DNA of 13,908 nucleotides from CAYYVJ01 sp964475115 (GTDB taxonomy: Bacteria > Bacillota > Clostridia > Lachnospirales > Lachnospiraceae). The position numbers and the translations under genes were made by a program. Every line of letters begins with the position of its first letter. Positions within the stretch are counted from its first letter, which is position 1. This document shows positions 13,619 through 13,908 of this stretch, one piece after another. The DNA lies in contig CAYYVJ010000056.1 in NCBI GenBank assembly GCA_964475115.1, positions 1-13,908 of the forward strand, given 5' to 3'. The notes beneath the pieces were generated by a model. The model was not told the origin of the DNA, ran no database searches, and saw only the letters and a list, made by a program, of their open reading frames with translations.

Positions 13619-13908
13619 TTATTTTTCTTTTACAAATACATTCAAATATTTACAAACTTCCACTGCAAAATCAACAAAGGCATGACCTTGAGCGGTTATA
13701 ACATTTCTGTCTATTACCGTTCTTTGATTAATATAGTTGTTCCAATTGAAAGGGTCTTCACATCCTAATTGTTTTATTTTCTCAATTAAACATGACGTTG
13801 TATATTGATATTTGTCCAGAATTCCCGCTCTTCCTAGAAATTGCGTAGCAAAACAAATTGCTGCTAATAGCTTATCTTGTGATGCAATATCAACTGCAAG
13901 GCTACAAA
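13619..13908 (-). CDS. DJ-1/PfpI-family protein (partial, 5' end off window)
   Basis: The last 96 residues of a class-I-glutamine-amidotransferase-like protein of the DJ-1/PfpI family are visible. LLAAICFATQFLGRAGILD contains the nucleophile-elbow Cys (AAIC) of the family, followed by RTVIDRNVITAQGHAFVDFA, the conserved C-terminal signature (vxDgNlITaqG). Family members act as deglycase/glyoxalase-like or stress proteins, or as chaperones. The stop TAA is at 13619-13621; the start is beyond the right edge. It is probably the upstream partner of the threonine aldolase gene, 31 bp away. Confidence 0.88.
   Translation of the reverse strand, partial: CSLAVDIASQDKLLAAICFATQFLGRAGILDKYQYTTSCLIEKIKQLGCEDPFNWNNYINQRTVIDRNVITAQGHAFVDFAVEVCKYLNVFVKEK

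Overview
The window looks like draft sequence from a low-GC Gram-positive anaerobe, most likely a member of the Clostridia. The evidence is AT-rich codon use, strong AGGAGG-type ribosome binding sites, sigma-A consensus promoters, a lipoprotein signal peptide and the kinds of protein family present. Two runs of exactly 100 N (9363-9462 and 11722-11821) mark scaffold gaps. The window is therefore three contigs, and gene order across the gaps is not proven. Almost every gene is on the minus strand; the exception is the regulator at 1940-2593. No rRNA, tRNA, CRISPR array, insertion sequence or phage gene was seen, and no stretch over 300 bases lacks a gene.

Region 1 (1-2658) is an osmoprotection module. 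A glycine betaine/proline-type ABC transporter (lipoprotein binding protein, then a permease that runs off the left edge) is transcribed divergently from a GntR-type regulator. That regulator has a C-terminal RCK_C (TrkA-C) domain, the architecture of BusR, the cyclic-di-AMP-responsive repressor of betaine uptake in lactic acid bacteria and streptococci. The transporter promoter is a perfect TTGACA-17-TATAAT with tandem GTTGTCA repeats over its -35 and spacer. A 12-bp-stem hairpin ends the regulator gene and overlaps the stop codon of the convergent gene.

Region 2 (2657-5599) holds a TetR regulator that probably starts at a TTG codon, with an unknown multi-pass membrane protein as its likely operon partner. 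The TetR promoter is again perfect consensus and carries a TGACC-N4-GGTCA operator inside its spacer. Upstream of it, behind its own terminator, is a GMC-family FAD oxidoreductase.

Region 3 (5685-7967) is a tightly coupled three-gene operon: a four-helix membrane protein fused to an alpha/beta hydrolase, a LytTR DNA-binding protein and a DUF3021-type membrane protein. The LytTR plus DUF3021 pair matches the LytTR regulatory systems of Firmicutes, here apparently joined to an enzyme. Upstream lie a good promoter, two direct repeats 20 bp apart and a perfect 12-bp inverted repeat.

Region 4 (7987-13908) is a run of closely spaced small metabolic and stress genes, read here in transcription order (right to left): a DJ-1/PfpI-type protein (partial), low-specificity threonine aldolase, 3-methyladenine DNA glycosylase I (tag), a RimJ/RimL-type acetyltransferase broken by a gap, an EamA transporter, a metallophosphoesterase, two different GNAT acetyltransferase fragments falsely joined through a gap, a flavodoxin-like protein, and an 83-residue stand-alone protein resembling part of the fatty-acid kinase FakA/YloV. 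Intergenic distances are 1-35 bp, so most are probably co-transcribed within each contig.
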